From contig NC_045151.1 in assembly GCF_008831285.2 (NCBI RefSeq), positions 2,227,544 to 2,291,543 of the forward strand: DNA of 64,000 nt. Reading direction: 5' to 3'. Shown here in pieces: positions 13,175-26,867 of this stretch. This DNA comes from Nymphaea colorata (Eukaryota > Streptophyta > Magnoliopsida > Nymphaeales > Nymphaeaceae). Each line of letters opens with the position of its first letter. Position 1 is the stretch's first letter. The translations under genes were made by a program, and so were the position numbers. A model generated the notes under the pieces. That model did no database searches. It worked only from the letters and a program-made list of their open reading frames with translations, and was not told the origin of the DNA.

Positions 13175-14469
13175 ATATGAAGTTTATAATACTAATAAGT
13201 AACCTGCTGTTTGATGGCTTCACTGGGTTTTCTTTTTTATTCTTTTTGATTGTTTGGTAGACAATGCTAATGCAGTTTCTCACTGCTCCATGGGCGTTGG
13301 CTTCACCTCATTTTTTTTAAATTACATGTAAATTTTAAAAAATTTCACTTGTTTTATATAAAAATTTTAAAAAATGATATTTCGGCCATAGTCAAAATTT
13401 AGAAACTTTAATTTGATTCCATTCATGAAAAATTTTTGGCTTTGCCCTTACTGTTGCCCAAATGGACTGGCAAAAGCTACTCTTGGCCTTCAAATTTCAT
13501 ATCTCCTTGTAACAAAGAACAAAGTCAAGAAACTAACAAAGGCCACAAAGCACTCACAACTTTCAGTCAGGTGCGATTGTATGAATCAACTTCTCTTTTT
13601 TGGGCGAGATGCTGATTTTTGGCAAAAAAAATTAGCTTCTTTTTCATGGCATGAAGATGCACTTGAAACCAATGCATTTTATACCATTATTTTTATTTTT
13701 TAGAAATGAAAATTTTACCTTTTTGTTCGCTTAACCTGTTTTCAACATCTTGAAACTCAATTGATTGTTTAAGGGGCTCCCTTAAAACCAAGGCAATTTT
13801 AGCACTATTATTCTTACTTTTGATTAGAAATGAGAATTGCATTATCAAATAAAATAAAGAATTTTGATTTTAGAATTAGAGGTTCATTCTAAATTTATAA
13901 TGCTATTATTGGAAGTGGTTTTATGATTTTAGAATTTTTGTATATCCGTTTACAAAGAAGACTACAATTCATCAATTCTAAAATTTCAATTTCCTTCTCA
14001 TCAAACAAACTTATATTTAAAATCAAAATTCTATATTATCAAATTCAATAAAAATTGAAATTGCAATTCCCATTCCTGAAACCTTAGGTTCAATTGCAGC
14101 GATCAAATAAACATCATGTCAACTTGGTAGGCCAAAACGAAAGCGACGGGAGTGTCAAGTTGGTGATGTGTTGATTTCCGTTCTTCCAAATCGATACAAA
14201 GAACACATACTCAGATCCGATATCCCGAGGTAAAATAAGTTGCGAGCAGAGGGTGGGATGCATACGGACAAAAAGTACTGATAATAAATGGATCTAGGTT
14301 TGGGACCCGAGATCTGGTAGCATGGCCCTTGCCAACTCAGTTGATGCGTCGTTCCCTTGCGGCAGAATATTGGTGGTGGTGCCGCCGCCGCTACCGCCGC
14401 TGTTTCTTCGCTGACACGCCGTGCGGACACCTTCTCTGAGCTCGCTCGCTCGCCACGCTCCCACTCCTA

Positions 14470-14480
14470 CTCTATAAACA
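14470..14480 (+). promoter_or_regulatory. Probable TATA box of the H-protein gene
   Basis: TCTATAAACA lies about 125 bp upstream of the H-protein ATG, just before a GA-rich leader, at a spacing normal for a plant core promoter. Confidence 0.55.
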
Positions 14481-14601
14481 GGAAAGAGAGCGAGGGAGGG
14501 AGGGAGAGTGGGCGGACGACCGTGAGAGACGGGGGAGAAAAGGAGGAACAGCAGCATTTCCATCTCCCTTGTGCAGTCGCCTCTTCGTCATAATCATTCA
14601 A

Positions 14602-17600
14602 ATGGCCGCTTCTTCCAGGATTTGGGCTTCGAGGGCTGCTTCGTTCCTCAGACTCTCACGCCCTTCCTCTGCTTCTCCTTCTCCCTTCTTCTTTTGCTAC
14701 AGATCCTTCTCCTCCGGTACTCTCTCTCTCTCTGTCTGTCTGTCTGTCTCTGTCTCTCACATATGCAGGATCATGGATCCTGTGATGGACATCTAGTGAA
14801 GCTTTTGCTCGCAAATACGCTTCCCATTTCTCCCTCTGTGATCACTCGTCCAAGTTGCCGGTGTTTGGTTATGATCTCGATGCTACCAGTGTTGTTTGCG
14901 ATGCGATTTTCTTGTATCTTATGATCCTTAGGGTTCTGGTTTTTTTTGTTCTTTCTTCTGTTCTTTAACCATATAGAGGATGTTGAAGTGACCAAAAAAG
15001 GCTTCTATAACGTTAAGATATTCTGATCGCTTTGCTTTAACATGTATTCTTTGTACTGTATCTGTTTTGATCCATAAGCATTCGAATCTTCAATTGTTTC
15101 CGAATTGAGAAAGCCAAGGTATCATGATATGGAGGTTTACAATATTGATGTTTTGGGGGTGGTGACCTCTAGAAGGGGAGAAAAAATGTTATTACCTCAG
15201 TTTCATTTAACATCTACAACAGAAGCAGAATCTTCATGTAAAGAAATTTATTGAGAAACGACAGACGCATATGACTTTTCAGCACGACTGTACTTCCAAT
15301 GTCAAAATTAATGCTATCAAATGCTTAAGTTTCCGTGTATGATTAATCTGCACCATTTTGGTCCAGTTTTTCTACAATAAGAATGAGTTTTTCAGGAATC
15401 AACCGGTGTATTACTTGAAAGCCTATCCGTCTAATTAGTCACAGACTCACAGTGTTCTAATATTTCGCTTCGATTCCTCTATCTCCATATCAAACCATAA
15501 AGTGTATGGTTTGTGCGAAATTTGAATGACAGAAAAAAAGAAAGAAAGCGTTTTTTTTCTTCTCTAGTAAACTGACGTCAAGGTGGTTTACTTGCAAAAT
15601 GTTTAGGACAAACAAAATTTCTACTTTTCAGCTTTCAACTCAGCTATCTAGTGCTGCAAAACACTGCTGAACAACAAGATGTTCTCTTTCTTTAGCTCTC
15701 CTGATAAATCGAAGATTTTACGGTTTCAAATGCAGATCGTTCCAGATGCTTCTTTGTTGTTTTGGCTTAGTTTTTCCTCTCCATAGTGTCCAACATTTAT
15801 ATATTTGGTGGCTAATTTGAACGTCTGATGGTTGATTTGGGTTGTGCTGAGCCAAAAAGGTGAAGCCTCTCTTAAGTTCTTCTCAGCTTTGAAAGAGACA
15901 TTTGGAGGTCTTACATTGACTGTACATCCATCGTTAAATCTTACCAACTACAATTAAGAACATTTTTACACTTGGTGGTTTCTATTCCTTTGATGATCTG
16001 ATATTGACTCACAGTTTCTGATGAATTTGGTGGTAGAAAAAATATTGCTCCATGTAATTATGCTTGAAACTTGAGGTAACTCAGGATGTTGCATTGTCTA
16101 GGTAAAATTATGTTCATATACTATCTGCACTGAGAAAACTTACGTATATTAACGTGCACACAAACATTATACACCTAAATTGGTGATTTAGCTCAAAAAA
16201 GTCACTTCTTAAATCCTTCCTTGACAAAGATTGGTCTTAGTGAAGTCTTCAGATCGAAACGTAAGCTTGTGCAGCGTGTCCACTAGCAGAGGGGAAAATC
16301 CAGGAACAAAGTAAGAGTGATATTTAATCTGTGACTGGTAAAGTAAGAGAAGATATTATAAGAAACCTTCATTTGGTGATGATTCTTACACACTCTGGAT
16401 CACTGTAGTGTGGACCTTTTACGAAATGTATATGACATGATTTAATCACGTGCCAACAGGTTAAAGTGTTTTAGACAGACACTGAAAAGTACTGTATTGT
16501 GGTGTTATCTGAAATCTTTTGACCATGAAATCCATATGTAATACAGAAAATGTGCGATCTGTGAATCATGTCTTATGGTTGATTTTGAATCTTTGATAGA
16601 CACCCTTCTGTTTCAAAAGCTATATGATAGCTTAGTTTTACTAAGTGGAACCTGTTTGCAAGTTCCTAATTGGAAAAGCATGACTTCTTTCTTGATAATT
16701 TTACTGCTTGCTGTGTTGTAGTTGTGAAGGACTTGATGTATGCAGACTCTCATGAGTGGGTTAAAGTGGATGGCTCTTTGGGTACTGTTGGGATAACTGA
16801 TCATGCTCAGGTTACTACTTTTTTTTAAGCTATTTTCAGAGGTATTAGTTTTGATGGTGCTTCATCGCTGTTCGCAAAGTTATCAATATTGATACCCTAT
16901 CACCACCATGGCATTTGGTTGGTACTCTATGTCAGCATCTAGAATTCTTACAGTAGGGCATAAGAGCAAGGAAAATGATACTAACAGTTTGGAAAAATAA
17001 CAAATTGGAATAACTCCTTGCAAATTCTTGGAAAATAACAAACTGGAACAAACCCTTGCATTGCTTAGAAAAATAATAAATTTGAATGACCCCTTGAAAA
17101 TTTGTAACCATTATTTGCATGTCAGAAGAATTTGAGATGGTGAGGCAGAACCTCCATAACATCCAAGTAGCAGGAGTATGTTGTCCTTGTTAATTGATTA
17201 GAATGCCTTCTAAAAAAGATCTGAATGGATCAGAATGGTTTCTTTGATCTAGTTAAGCCTGAGTAGGTCCATAGGCTTCATGACTGGATCTGAATTTTTG
17301 TTAGTTTTAAGATGGGCCAATTGAGGGTCAATCAAGATATCAGGTGAACATTTTCAACTTGAAATGCAATCCAAGAGGCTTTTTTGTGTATTTGGTTGAT
17401 CTAGGAGGGTTTAATATGTTTGGGTTCAAGTGGTTTGTGTTTTTTCAGTTTTGGAAGAGAAATCACAACAAAGTTAAAAAAGTTAAATGGTAGTGAGATT
17501 CACTATTGAAGCCATAGTTGATCTGAAGAGATTAACTGAGGTGGCAAATGACTGGTCGCTCTAATCATAGTGAACCAGAACAATTCACAAATTAATCGGT

Positions 17601-20600
17601 TCAGTTGGACACTCATTGTTAACGTAGCTAGGAAGAAGAGAAAGACCGCCAGGGGTTTCATATTAGGTCTTGAAAAGATCACCTCAGTTTTAATCCAACA
17701 AAAAATAAAGAAGAGAAAAGAGTGCCCTAAGGTGAGGAAGGAGAGGATGGGGTAGCATCAACAGCCAACTGACCCAACTCTCTGCCCTGGGACTCCATTT
17801 TATTTTATTGCTCTATTATTCTTTCATCTTCCTTTATTTCAGGGTTAAACTAGCAATTAGCATCATGTAGGAACCCTTCTTTGTAACCTGCACTAAACCC
17901 ACTGGTATATTTGGAGCATTGTCCCAAATATTGTTATAGAGAAAATATCAGCGATGTTTTTTAGGTATTTTTTGCCGAAGTTCTTCTTCTCAGGGAATCT
18001 CAGAAAAATCTTGACAATTTTTAAAAATTAGAAAACCTTAAAAAAATAAAAATGCTTAAAAATTCCTAAAATTAAATGTTAAAATCTCAAAAACAATCTC
18101 AAAAAATTAGCCAGATTTTCATTTTAGTAAGATTTTTCAAAATCTCACAAGATGATGAAGCAGTACTGGTACCTGTATTGTACCTATATGGCATGGGTAG
18201 CGTACTGCTCCATAAAAGCAGTACCCGTGTGACATAGCTTTATACTTAATAGTTAGTAGCAGTACTATTCTTATTACTAGCAAAGATTGATTTTTAGTTG
18301 TATCTATCTCATGGAACCTCCAAATTTCGATAGATATTAAAAATGCTTTCTCAATTTGTGCATATGCTATTTTCATATCCAATGCAAAGGAATGAAAGAC
18401 AAGCACAAAATATTTGATATAAGGATGAAGTCATGGTGGGTGACAGTGATTATGAGGTCTGTTTTATAGTTGTATGATCATAAAGTATTGGTACTGGTAA
18501 ATTTCCTGATTTACTAACCTTTTATGTTCAATTGCAGGATCACTTGGGTGATGTTGTATATGTTGAATTGCCTGAAGTTGGAGTAACTGTAAAGCAAGGA
18601 GCTAGCTTTGGTGCCGTTGAGAGTGTGAAGGCAACTAGTGATATCAACTCTCCTGTCTCAGGAAAAGTAGTAGAAGTCAATGAAGAACTTGGAAGCTCCC
18701 CAGGGTTGGTAAGTCATATAATATTTCTTTCAACTTTAAGCTGATATTGGCAGTGATGATGAATTAATTACTTCAATGGCAAGAAATATTCAATTGCATA
18801 GCATTGTTTCAACTTAGTACAAAATAGTTCCATGTCTTTTTGAGATATCTAAGTTTTATGGAATACTAGAATGGGTGTATGAGTTACAAAGAGATGGCAT
18901 ACAGAAACAAAAAGAAAAAAGAAGGAAAGAAAAGACTGCTGAGTTACTTATATGGCTGCTAGGATGCATGATAATGGCTTACCAGTCCACGTGGGTTCTT
19001 GTAGGTGTAGGTTGTGTTAGTCTTGCGTGTGTAATTCCAGTGATTAACACTAATTCATGTACCCTCCCAACACATGGTCAGGCCTGAACTTGCCTCTCAC
19101 CAAGAGGTAATCCTCATTACTTGCATAACCCTAATTCCTTAGGGTAACGTCATATTTATGGCCATAGGATATTAGGTCTACAATGGGATCCGAGCCATTA
19201 TTAACTATCTGTATTTATAAAAGATCTCACTACGATGACACAATTTCCCATCCTTTTCGCAACACCTTGTCCTCAAGGTGTGAATTCTGGAAAACATTAC
19301 AACAGCAGCGAAAGATCTTCCCATGTTGGACTGATGTCCCGTCTCCTTGGCGTTCAGCTGGAGGATCCTAAAGGGTTGAGGGGACTGAGTCGTGCTTGCA
19401 GTTGGGGAGACAGTCACAGCTGATTCAGCTGGAGGGGCCTGGCTCTGCTTCAAACGCAAGACTTGGAATATTGGGTGCATGTTGGACCCATCCGGCAGTG
19501 CCAGTTTATAGGCAACCTTGCCTCTTTTCTCAAGCACCCTATGAGGCCCTGTACATTTGAACGTAAACTTGTGAGTTCCTGCTGTTCTGCGTGCTACTTT
19601 CGCCATAGGGAATCTTTTTTTAGATAAACCCAATCCCCTACTTGGTATTCTCTATCTCTGTTGTGTTTGTTATATTGCTGTTTCATCCTGTTTTGGGCTG
19701 CAGCCATGCGTGCCTTTATCACTTCTAACACCTTGTCTCCCGACTGAGCATCTGCATTTCCACTTCATTAAGTTGTTCATCCTATAGGTGAAACCTCCTT
19801 AAGTCAGGTGTTGGCCTGCCGTAGACTGCCCCGAATGGGGTGATCCCTATTTGTGCTTGCTGGGCTATGTTGTAGGATAACTGTGCCCATGATAGGAAGG
19901 CAGTCCAGTTATGAGGTTGTTGTTCCGTGTAACACCGCAAGTATGTTTCCAGAATATGGTTAGTAACCTCTGTTTACCCATCTGTTTGAGGATGATAGGC
20001 AGTGCTCATGCATAGTTTGGTCACCTACAGTGAAAAATAATGCTTCCAGAAATTACTCAAGAAAAGTGGGTCACGATCGCTCACCATTTTGAGCAGCATT
20101 CCATGCAGCTTGCCGACGTAATCCTGGAAGGATCTAGCTACTTCCTTAGCTGTATATGGGTAGGATAAGGCAATGAAGTTTGCATACTTGGACTTGGGCA
20201 GTCCTTCAATGAAGTCGAAGGAAATATCTTCCCATATTCGTGCTGGAATGGGTAAGGGCTGAAGCAGGCCAGCAGGATGAAGAGTCTCATATTTTTGTTG
20301 TTGGCATAACATAAGTTCTAACAAATTTTTTCATCCCTGGCCAAAAGAAAAGGCGTTGAATTCTATGGTATGTTCCTTCCACTTCCTGATGGCAGCTTCC
20401 TTTGTATCATGGTGCAACTCTCCTAGCTCTTTGGTGATGCTGGAATTAGGAGGTACGAAAATTCTTCTTTGGAAGTAGAGAAAAGGCTCATGCCAGAAAT
20501 ATCCTGAAATCTTCACAGAGTTCTTCTCCAACTGCCTCCTCAGTTCCTTAATTTCATCTGAGTCTCTATGCAACTCCTCCAACCTGCGCCATAGTTCTGC

Positions 20601-23600
20601 CACAGGCCTGATTAGAGTTTGAAGCTGAGCTGCATGACCGTCTCCTGCTGGTTCAAATTTCCAGGAAAGACCATCAACAACTAAGCTGTTGGCTCTCCTT
20701 TTGTAGTGAATAACAAAGTCGCATCCCACCAGTTTCATGATCCATTTCTGCTGTATTGTTGTGTGAATCTTTTGTTGCATGCAATACCTTAGGCTATGGT
20801 GATCTGTGAAGACATGAAACTGTCACCCGACCAAATAATGGTGCCACTTTTGTATAGCTAGCACCATAGCAATCAGCTTCCTTTCATACGCTGATTTTGC
20901 TTTGAAGGTTATCCCCATGGCCTTGCTGAAATATGCAACTGGGTGATGTCTTTGGCTTGAAAATGCTCCAGCTCCCTTCTCTGATGCATCTGTTTCCATA
21001 TGAAAGGGCTGAGAAAACTATGGCAGAACTAGGACAGGAGCTGTAACTATAGTTTTCTTTCATTGATGGAACACCTCCTTGCTGTGTTCATCCCACCTAA
21101 ACCTGCCATTTTAAGCATCGTTGGTAAAGGATCTGCAATGGTTCCAAAACACCTCACAAAACATCGATAATACCCTGCCAGACCTAGGAAGGCCCACAGT
21201 CCTTTTTCTGTTATCCGCAGTTCGCATTCTTCAAGGGTAGAAATCTTCTTCTCCATTTGTACCCCATGATCAGATATAGTATGACACAGATAGGTCACTT
21301 GACTACTCCCCAAAAGGCACTTTGAACTTTGAAGCATATAATCTGTTCTAGCACCTGTAGAATCAAATTAGTGTTTTGTGTGCTGGACCTGATCTGGACT
21401 ATAACTTGGGAAATCATCGGAGAACACAAGGACGAATCTCCTTAAGTATGGTCATAAGAGCTCATTCATCATTGCTTGAAAGGTTGCAGGCACATTGGTC
21501 AAGCCAAAAGGCATGGCTAAGAATTCATAGTGCCTTTCGTGGGTCTGAAAAGTGGTTTTGTGGACATCAGCTGGACCCGTTCTTATTTGGTGATACCCTG
21601 CACATAGGTCTAGCTTTGAAAAGATTCCAGCCCGAAAGAGATCATCCAATAATTCTTCAATAACTTGTACTGGGTAGCGATTTTTGATGATTCATGCATT
21701 TAAAGGCATATAATCAGCACAAAAACGCAAGAGCGATCCTTATTTTTCACCAATGAGGCTGGTGATGAGCAGGGACTGCAGCAGTGTTGTATTATGCCAT
21801 CTTGGAGCATCTCCTTAATCAATTTCTCTATCTCATTTTTCTGCGTGTGACTGTATCGATAAGGCTTTAGATTGATTGGTGTGGCATGGGCCTCAAGTTT
21901 GAGATGATGATCAAAGGTGCATGCCGGGGGGAGACCAGCAGGTTTGTCAAACACTTCCGCATGCTGCCTCAACACGGGTCCCAGGTACTCCTGCTGCTGC
22001 TGTATGAAATCAGTCCTTATGCTTTGGTCTACAATTTGAGATAATATCAGCAAGTGCATATTGCCCTGCTTCCCAATCTTCCTGCCATCCAACCCTGTTC
22101 CTGCCCCTATCTGAGTGTCACTTAGGTGAGTTAGAAACTTAGAATGTGGTGCTCCCCATCCCGACTTCTAAAAATCATCTTCGTTTCATTGAAAGCCCAT
22201 TCGACCCTTGCTAACTATTTAATCCACTGCATCTCTAGTACCAAATCAGTGCCTCCCATTGCTAGGGGTAGAGTTCCAGCTGGAATTTCGTCCCTTGGAT
22301 CTCCACAAACTACTTCGGGCAGCATCCTTTACATATCAGGAAATTTCCGTCACCCACTACAACATTGAACTGTGGCTGACCTTCAATGGAACACCCACAT
22401 GCCTTCATAGTCTTCTCGCATATGAAGTTATGGGTGGAACTGGTGTCCACCAGCACATTGGTTTTCTTCCCTTTTAGTTTCCCCTAGACTCTCCTCACCT
22501 GGGGAACATTTTCCCCTGCGAGTGCATGGAGTGCAATTTCTGGGGATGCTGTCTCTCCTTCCTCCACTTTCTGCTCCTCATCTTTTGTGGTCATTGTTTC
22601 TCCTTTTTCCTCATTTTCAGCCACACCTACATGTGCAATTCTTTACAAATGTGACCAGGAGACCATTTTTCCTTGCATTGGAAGCACAACCTTTTTTTGT
22701 GCCTGTCTCGAATCTGCTCAGGGTTCAGTCTCTTTACTAGCACTGACTTGCTCTCGTTGGATTTTCTCTGAACAGGGTTCTATCAGCAGGGGGTAAATTT
22801 GTTTTTCGCGCCATCTATTTCAGTGCTTTTGAATCTCTCACGGCAGCTCCCAATCTACGACACTTTTCTTCTGCTACTCTTGCCAGTTCGAAAGCTTCCA
22901 GTAGAGAGTGCGGACGTGCCACACGTCTATTCTCAGTTCTTCTTTGAGGCCCCCTACGAAGGTTCCTACCAATGCTTCCATTGGCCACCCTCGCACCATG
23001 TTACTGAGTTCCTCGAGCATTGCTTGATACTCAACTACTGACCCCTATTGTCTGATCTTCGATAACTCTGTTGAAATCTAAATAAGTGTATGGGCCAAAT
23101 TGGACAGTAAGAGCTTCCACAAACCTGGACCAGCTGGGTTTCCCTTGCTGTGTCACCAACAAGTCAACCACCTATACCGACATATAGCTGCTCCTTCCAG
23201 ATGGATGGCTGCATGCCCCACACAACTTTTCGCTGCAATACCCTGGCAGTCAAAATACTTCTCTGCCCTAAAAATCCAACTGAGAGGGTCTTTGCTAGAA
23301 AACCTCGAAAAATCCATCTTGGGTGATCGATGGAATCTAGATAGTTGATCCTTCCCTAGTATGCATGAATGAATCAGACGAGGATTGGGCGTGGATGTTC
23401 ATACCTGGAATCTGATGGGAGTTTGGCGTGTTTTGGTGCGAGCTGCTTGAGTTGACTCTCTGCAACACCTCCCGCATAATCCTTACCAATTCACCCATCA
23501 TCAATTGCATTCAGGAGTCAACTTCGGTGAGGCCCGGTCCGAGTTCACCACAGTTCTTTTCCACACCTTCCAAGCATCCCACGAGCAGCTGGCGATCAGT

Positions 23601-25633
23601 TTTCACCTGCTTCTTCATGTTCTCCAAAGCAATGAGCGCCTCTTTGCTCACCATCAAGACTCTAATACCAAATGTTAGTGTTGTGTGTATAATTCCAGTG
23701 ATTAACGTTAATTCATGCACCCTCCCAACACACAGTGAGGCCTGAACTTGCCTCTCATCGAGTGGTAATCCTCATTACTTGCATAATCCTAATCCCTGGG
23801 GGTGACAACATATTTACAACCATAGGATATTGGGTCTACAAGGGGATCCGACCCATTATTAACTATCTCTATTTATAAAAGACTCCCCTATGATAACACA
23901 GTTTCGCTAAGGCTAACAGGTTGTCTAGCCTTTGGCATTCACTTGGCTCAGCTTTTACAGATAGTAGGAGATGGTACTAGTTGTGGCATATATGTCAATT
24001 TTGACTTAGTTTTGTTATACGACTTTATGATCTACAATTGGTTAAAAATTTATGTTCAGTTTTATATTTAAGAAGGAATTTATGTTCTGTTGCTTAGATT
24101 AAGAAATTTGAATGTGTTTAAGCAAGAAACAAGCAGGAAAAGTAATGTGAATGTATCCCTTATACTAACATTGCTATATCCTTTCACTGTAGTACATATA
24201 TCAGTATCATATCCTATATCTCCACCTTTATCACTCTGAACATAGATTTTTTTCTTTGTTCTTCTTTTCCCCTTTTCTGTCACCATAATCTCCTCTTGAT
24301 GCTGTGAGAACGGAAAAAGATTGGAGATAAGGTGAATGGTTCTCTTGGTTAGGGGCATGCGATCATAGAATGCAGGCTCGAAGTTCTAATAGTGATCCTG
24401 TGCTTTCTTATTGTCTGAATTAGCGTCTGAGGAATGTCTGCTCAGTTGAACTTTGTTTTGTGTTGCAGGTCCGGAAAAGGGAAAAAAAAAAGGATTACAA
24501 ATCTATTGTTTGGCATTGCTCATAAAACCTTTCAGTTAAAATGCTTAAATCTACAAGTTTTACTTGGGCTTGCTGGTGCATGCATATTCCATTTCCTCTT
24601 CCAAAAGCTTGTTTGGTTTGACCAAAATTCTGCAGAAAAGTGAGAAAATTGATAAATAAATATGTTGATGTTTTGGTTGTCGTGTTTGACTATCCAAATA
24701 AACAAAGATCAAATTGCTTAACCAAAACTAAGATTTACAAGGACAGAAATTATGTGAAACCTTCCTATTATGAAAGATGGGTTGCTAAATTCATCTTTTT
24801 AACACAGTTGTTGTGTAGCTTCCTGCATATCCATCCCAATTTCTGTATTCTACTCTTCTTTTGCATCTTATTCATCCCAAATGTTGGCTGCCTTCGTCTT
24901 CAAGACCTTGGGCTATGATTTTCCACATTTCGTGAACATTTCATGCCAGTTTCTGCATTGTACCCTTCTTCAAATTTTCAAAGCAATTACCTCTCATATT
25001 GCCCTCATGACTGCATCTGTCCTTGGCCCCAAGGCAATAATTATGCCTTTTCAGCAGAAGTCATCAACATCCGCAGTTTTGGTACCATGTCATCTGTCAT
25101 CTGGACCCAACTTTAATCTATATTCTAAACAATTTTCCTTTTCGAGGTTTCATTTATCCACATATTGTTGATTGCTGTGGTACATACAATGAGAACATTT
25201 TGTACAGAATCAAATGGGGTTAACATTTAACTGGACAATTTTCTCAAATTTTCAGTTCATTCAAAGATTCCAATATTAAACTGTTTGAGAAATTAAAAAA
25301 AAAATGAAAATCTGAAAGACAAAAGACCAAAAAAATGAGCATTTGGATTGCGTCCCTGCAGGCACTAGGTGAAAATATACAGCTCAAAACAGGAAAACTT
25401 AAGTTTCACCAGATCGCACGTTATCCTTCATTGAACAAGAATCTTTGCTTTTCTAGGTTATGGGAGGCCCTCCTTTACTAGATTGTTTATTTCTTATGGT
25501 GCAGGTCAATGCTAGTCCTTACGAGAACGGTTGGATTATAAAAGTAGAGATGGCTGATCAAGGCGAACTTAAATCCCTGATGGATTCAGATAAGTACACT
25601 AAGTTCTGTGAGGAAGAGGACTCAAAGCACTAA
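14602..25633 (+). CDS. GDCSH: Glycine cleavage system H protein, mitochondrial
   Basis: Lipoyl carrier subunit of the mitochondrial glycine decarboxylase complex; it shuttles the aminomethyl group between the P, T and L proteins in photorespiration and one-carbon metabolism. Exons are 14602-14716, 16722-16810, 18538-18708 and 25505-25633, coding 167 aa, all GT-AG with joining phases. Residues 1-38 are a Ser/Arg/Ala-rich presequence ([18 protein letters not shown]). The mature part begins near [15 protein letters not shown]. The lipoyl-attachment Lys is residue 99 in [17 protein letters not shown]. The last exon holds [15 protein letters not shown] and ends DSKH. Length is normal for plant H proteins. 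The 6.8-kb third intron carries an antisense Ty3/gypsy insertion, but splice sites and coding sequence look intact. Confidence 0.96.
19015..19264 (-). repeat. 3' LTR of intronic Ty3/gypsy element
   Basis: On the + strand it runs from TGTTAG to ...CGCAACA. It matches the right LTR over most of its length, but the ends near 19242-19264 have diverged. It lies next to the GGTTG target duplication. Confidence 0.8.
19285..23654 (-). pseudogene. Broken gag-pol polyprotein of intronic Ty3/gypsy element
   Basis: Starts at ATG 23654 ([16 protein letters not shown]) and continues through gag remnants near 23100-23350 (a [10 protein letters not shown]-like segment in shifting frames). A zinc knuckle [14 protein letters not shown] lies near 22640-22700. 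The protease is near 22440 ([11 protein letters not shown], with Ser where the active site normally has Gly). Reverse transcriptase covers 21050-22092 ([23 protein letters not shown], an SDD catalytic remnant near 21400). RNase H is near 20700-20950, integrase core at 20025-20324 ([22 protein letters not shown]), and the C-terminal tail at 19285-19633. Stops and frameshifts break every domain, so it cannot make a working polyprotein. Confidence 0.85.
23673..23918 (-). repeat. 5' LTR of intronic Ty3/gypsy element
   Basis: Runs from TGTTAGTG to GGCTAACA on the + strand. A Met-tRNA type primer-binding site is immediately inside (23655-23670) and GGTTG immediately outside. Confidence 0.8.
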
Positions 25634-26620
25634 GAGCAGTCACGTTGCTTTCATGACTTCGCTGAAGTAAAACATTTATGTGTGATGTTAATCACAGTGC
25701 TCAGTCGAATACTTCTGGAAGTCCTTAACTTTTTGGGTGACAAATGTGTTCCACATTGCCAGATGTCAAAATCCCTTGAAAATTTCCTGCTTTGTCCCTA
25801 CCGGAGCGCCATGTTTTCTGCATAAGTATGCAACCGTGCTGTAGTTTGTAGGTTTCCTTCTTTTCACCACTTAACGGTTGTATCCTTAGTTTTTCATAGT
25901 TTGCTATGGAATAAACAGTTTAGTAATTGGCTATAATACTAGTCTTTCATTTGAAAATCTGAACTTATCAAATCATTTGAGATGCTGGAAGAATGGGCGG
26001 TCAAAGTAATCCATACAAATAATGATTTCATAAGCTGACTGAATAAAATCTGGAAGTCATGTGCTGTTGAGGGACGGGTGGCAGCGATAAGCTGACTGAA
26101 AGGAGCAGACCACCAAGGTGTGAAGCCATTTTAAATGGCCTGGGAGGAGAAAGCTTGACCGGCATCACAAGGGACTGGTTTGAGAAGTTTTCAAGTTCAT
26201 CAAAAAGAAAGCAAGTCTTCGGCTAAATTTATCTATTGCTTTGTTGTTCCTTATGGGAGTAAGCTCTCCACTTTTAGCTAAAAAAAGTTGACGTTTATAG
26301 CAGGGAAAGGAAGTGGATGCACAGCGTAAGGCACATCAAACAGCTGGTCGGCACCATCGTTCTCTCCCGAACAAGAACACAAAAGCAAATTACTATGAAC
26401 AACTACACAATTCATAAAAAGTAAAACAACAATCCTGACCATCCAGCATCAAGTATTCCATCCTGTACGCAATGTTTCACACATTAATTCACCTCATTCA
26501 CTGACGGTAATTCATCAATCACAATAACTTCCGGCCCTTTGATCCTTTGGTTCAGGCCACATCACAAACGGATGTTCTAGATTGCCCCTTACGGTTAACC
26601 TTACAAGTTGCCATGCCATC

Positions 26621-26624
26621 TCTT

Positions 26625-26666
<42 letters not shown>

Positions 26667-26667
26667 A
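26621..26667. repeat. Compound (CT)n(CA)n microsatellite
   Basis: A run of TC/CT dinucleotides is followed directly by about twelve CA units. Confidence 0.85.
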
Positions 26668-26867
26668 TGCGGTCGGAATTGTGTTTTGTGGAAACCCTTG
26701 CCAGAAACCCTGATCTGATATCTCTCTCTCAAACCCTCAACTGGCCGAGGGTGCAAATCTGTGGATTTTTCATCCTCGTGGATACTAAATTTGCAGATCG
26801 CAGATCCATGGTTTGATAAAACATCAGATCTTAAGAGCAGATCTGAGGCTATCAAAAGCACTGTTAA

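Larger units (their letters stand above)
7798..14601. other. Gene-poor intergenic region with MITE-like elements
   Basis: About 6.8 kb with no ORF that resembles a known protein on either strand. It contains several short elements with terminal inverted repeats (listed separately), AT-rich stretches at 13300-14090, and pieces of a dispersed repeat at 12145-12320 and 13291-13411. The last ~150 bases form the promoter and leader of the glycine cleavage H-protein gene. Confidence 0.6.
19015..23918 (-). mobile_element. Decayed Ty3/gypsy LTR retrotransposon inside H-protein intron 3
   Basis: A 4.9-kb element on the minus strand. LTRs are at 19015-19264 and 23673-23918, in the same orientation and clearly related. 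The 5-bp target duplication GGTTG is present on both sides (19010-19014 and 23919-23923). Inside the 5' LTR (right side), 23655-23670 reads on the minus strand as TGGTATTAGAGTC, a variant of the initiator Met-tRNA primer site TGGTATCAGAGC. A purine-rich tract (CCTTGAGGACAAGG on the minus strand) abuts the 3' LTR at 19265-19280. Domain order gag, protease, RT, RNase H, integrase is that of Ty3/gypsy. The short LTRs and total size fit a Reina-like chromovirus, but no chromodomain is visible. Confidence 0.9.

Noticed and set aside
14155-14563. Minus-strand open frames over the H-protein promoter
   Set aside because: GC-rich CCG/CT repeats give open frames by chance; the + strand promoter and leader explain the region.
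23655-23670. tRNA gene signal near a Met-tRNA-like sequence
   Set aside because: Only 13-16 bases match the tRNA 3' end and it abuts an LTR, so it is a primer-binding site, not a tRNA gene.
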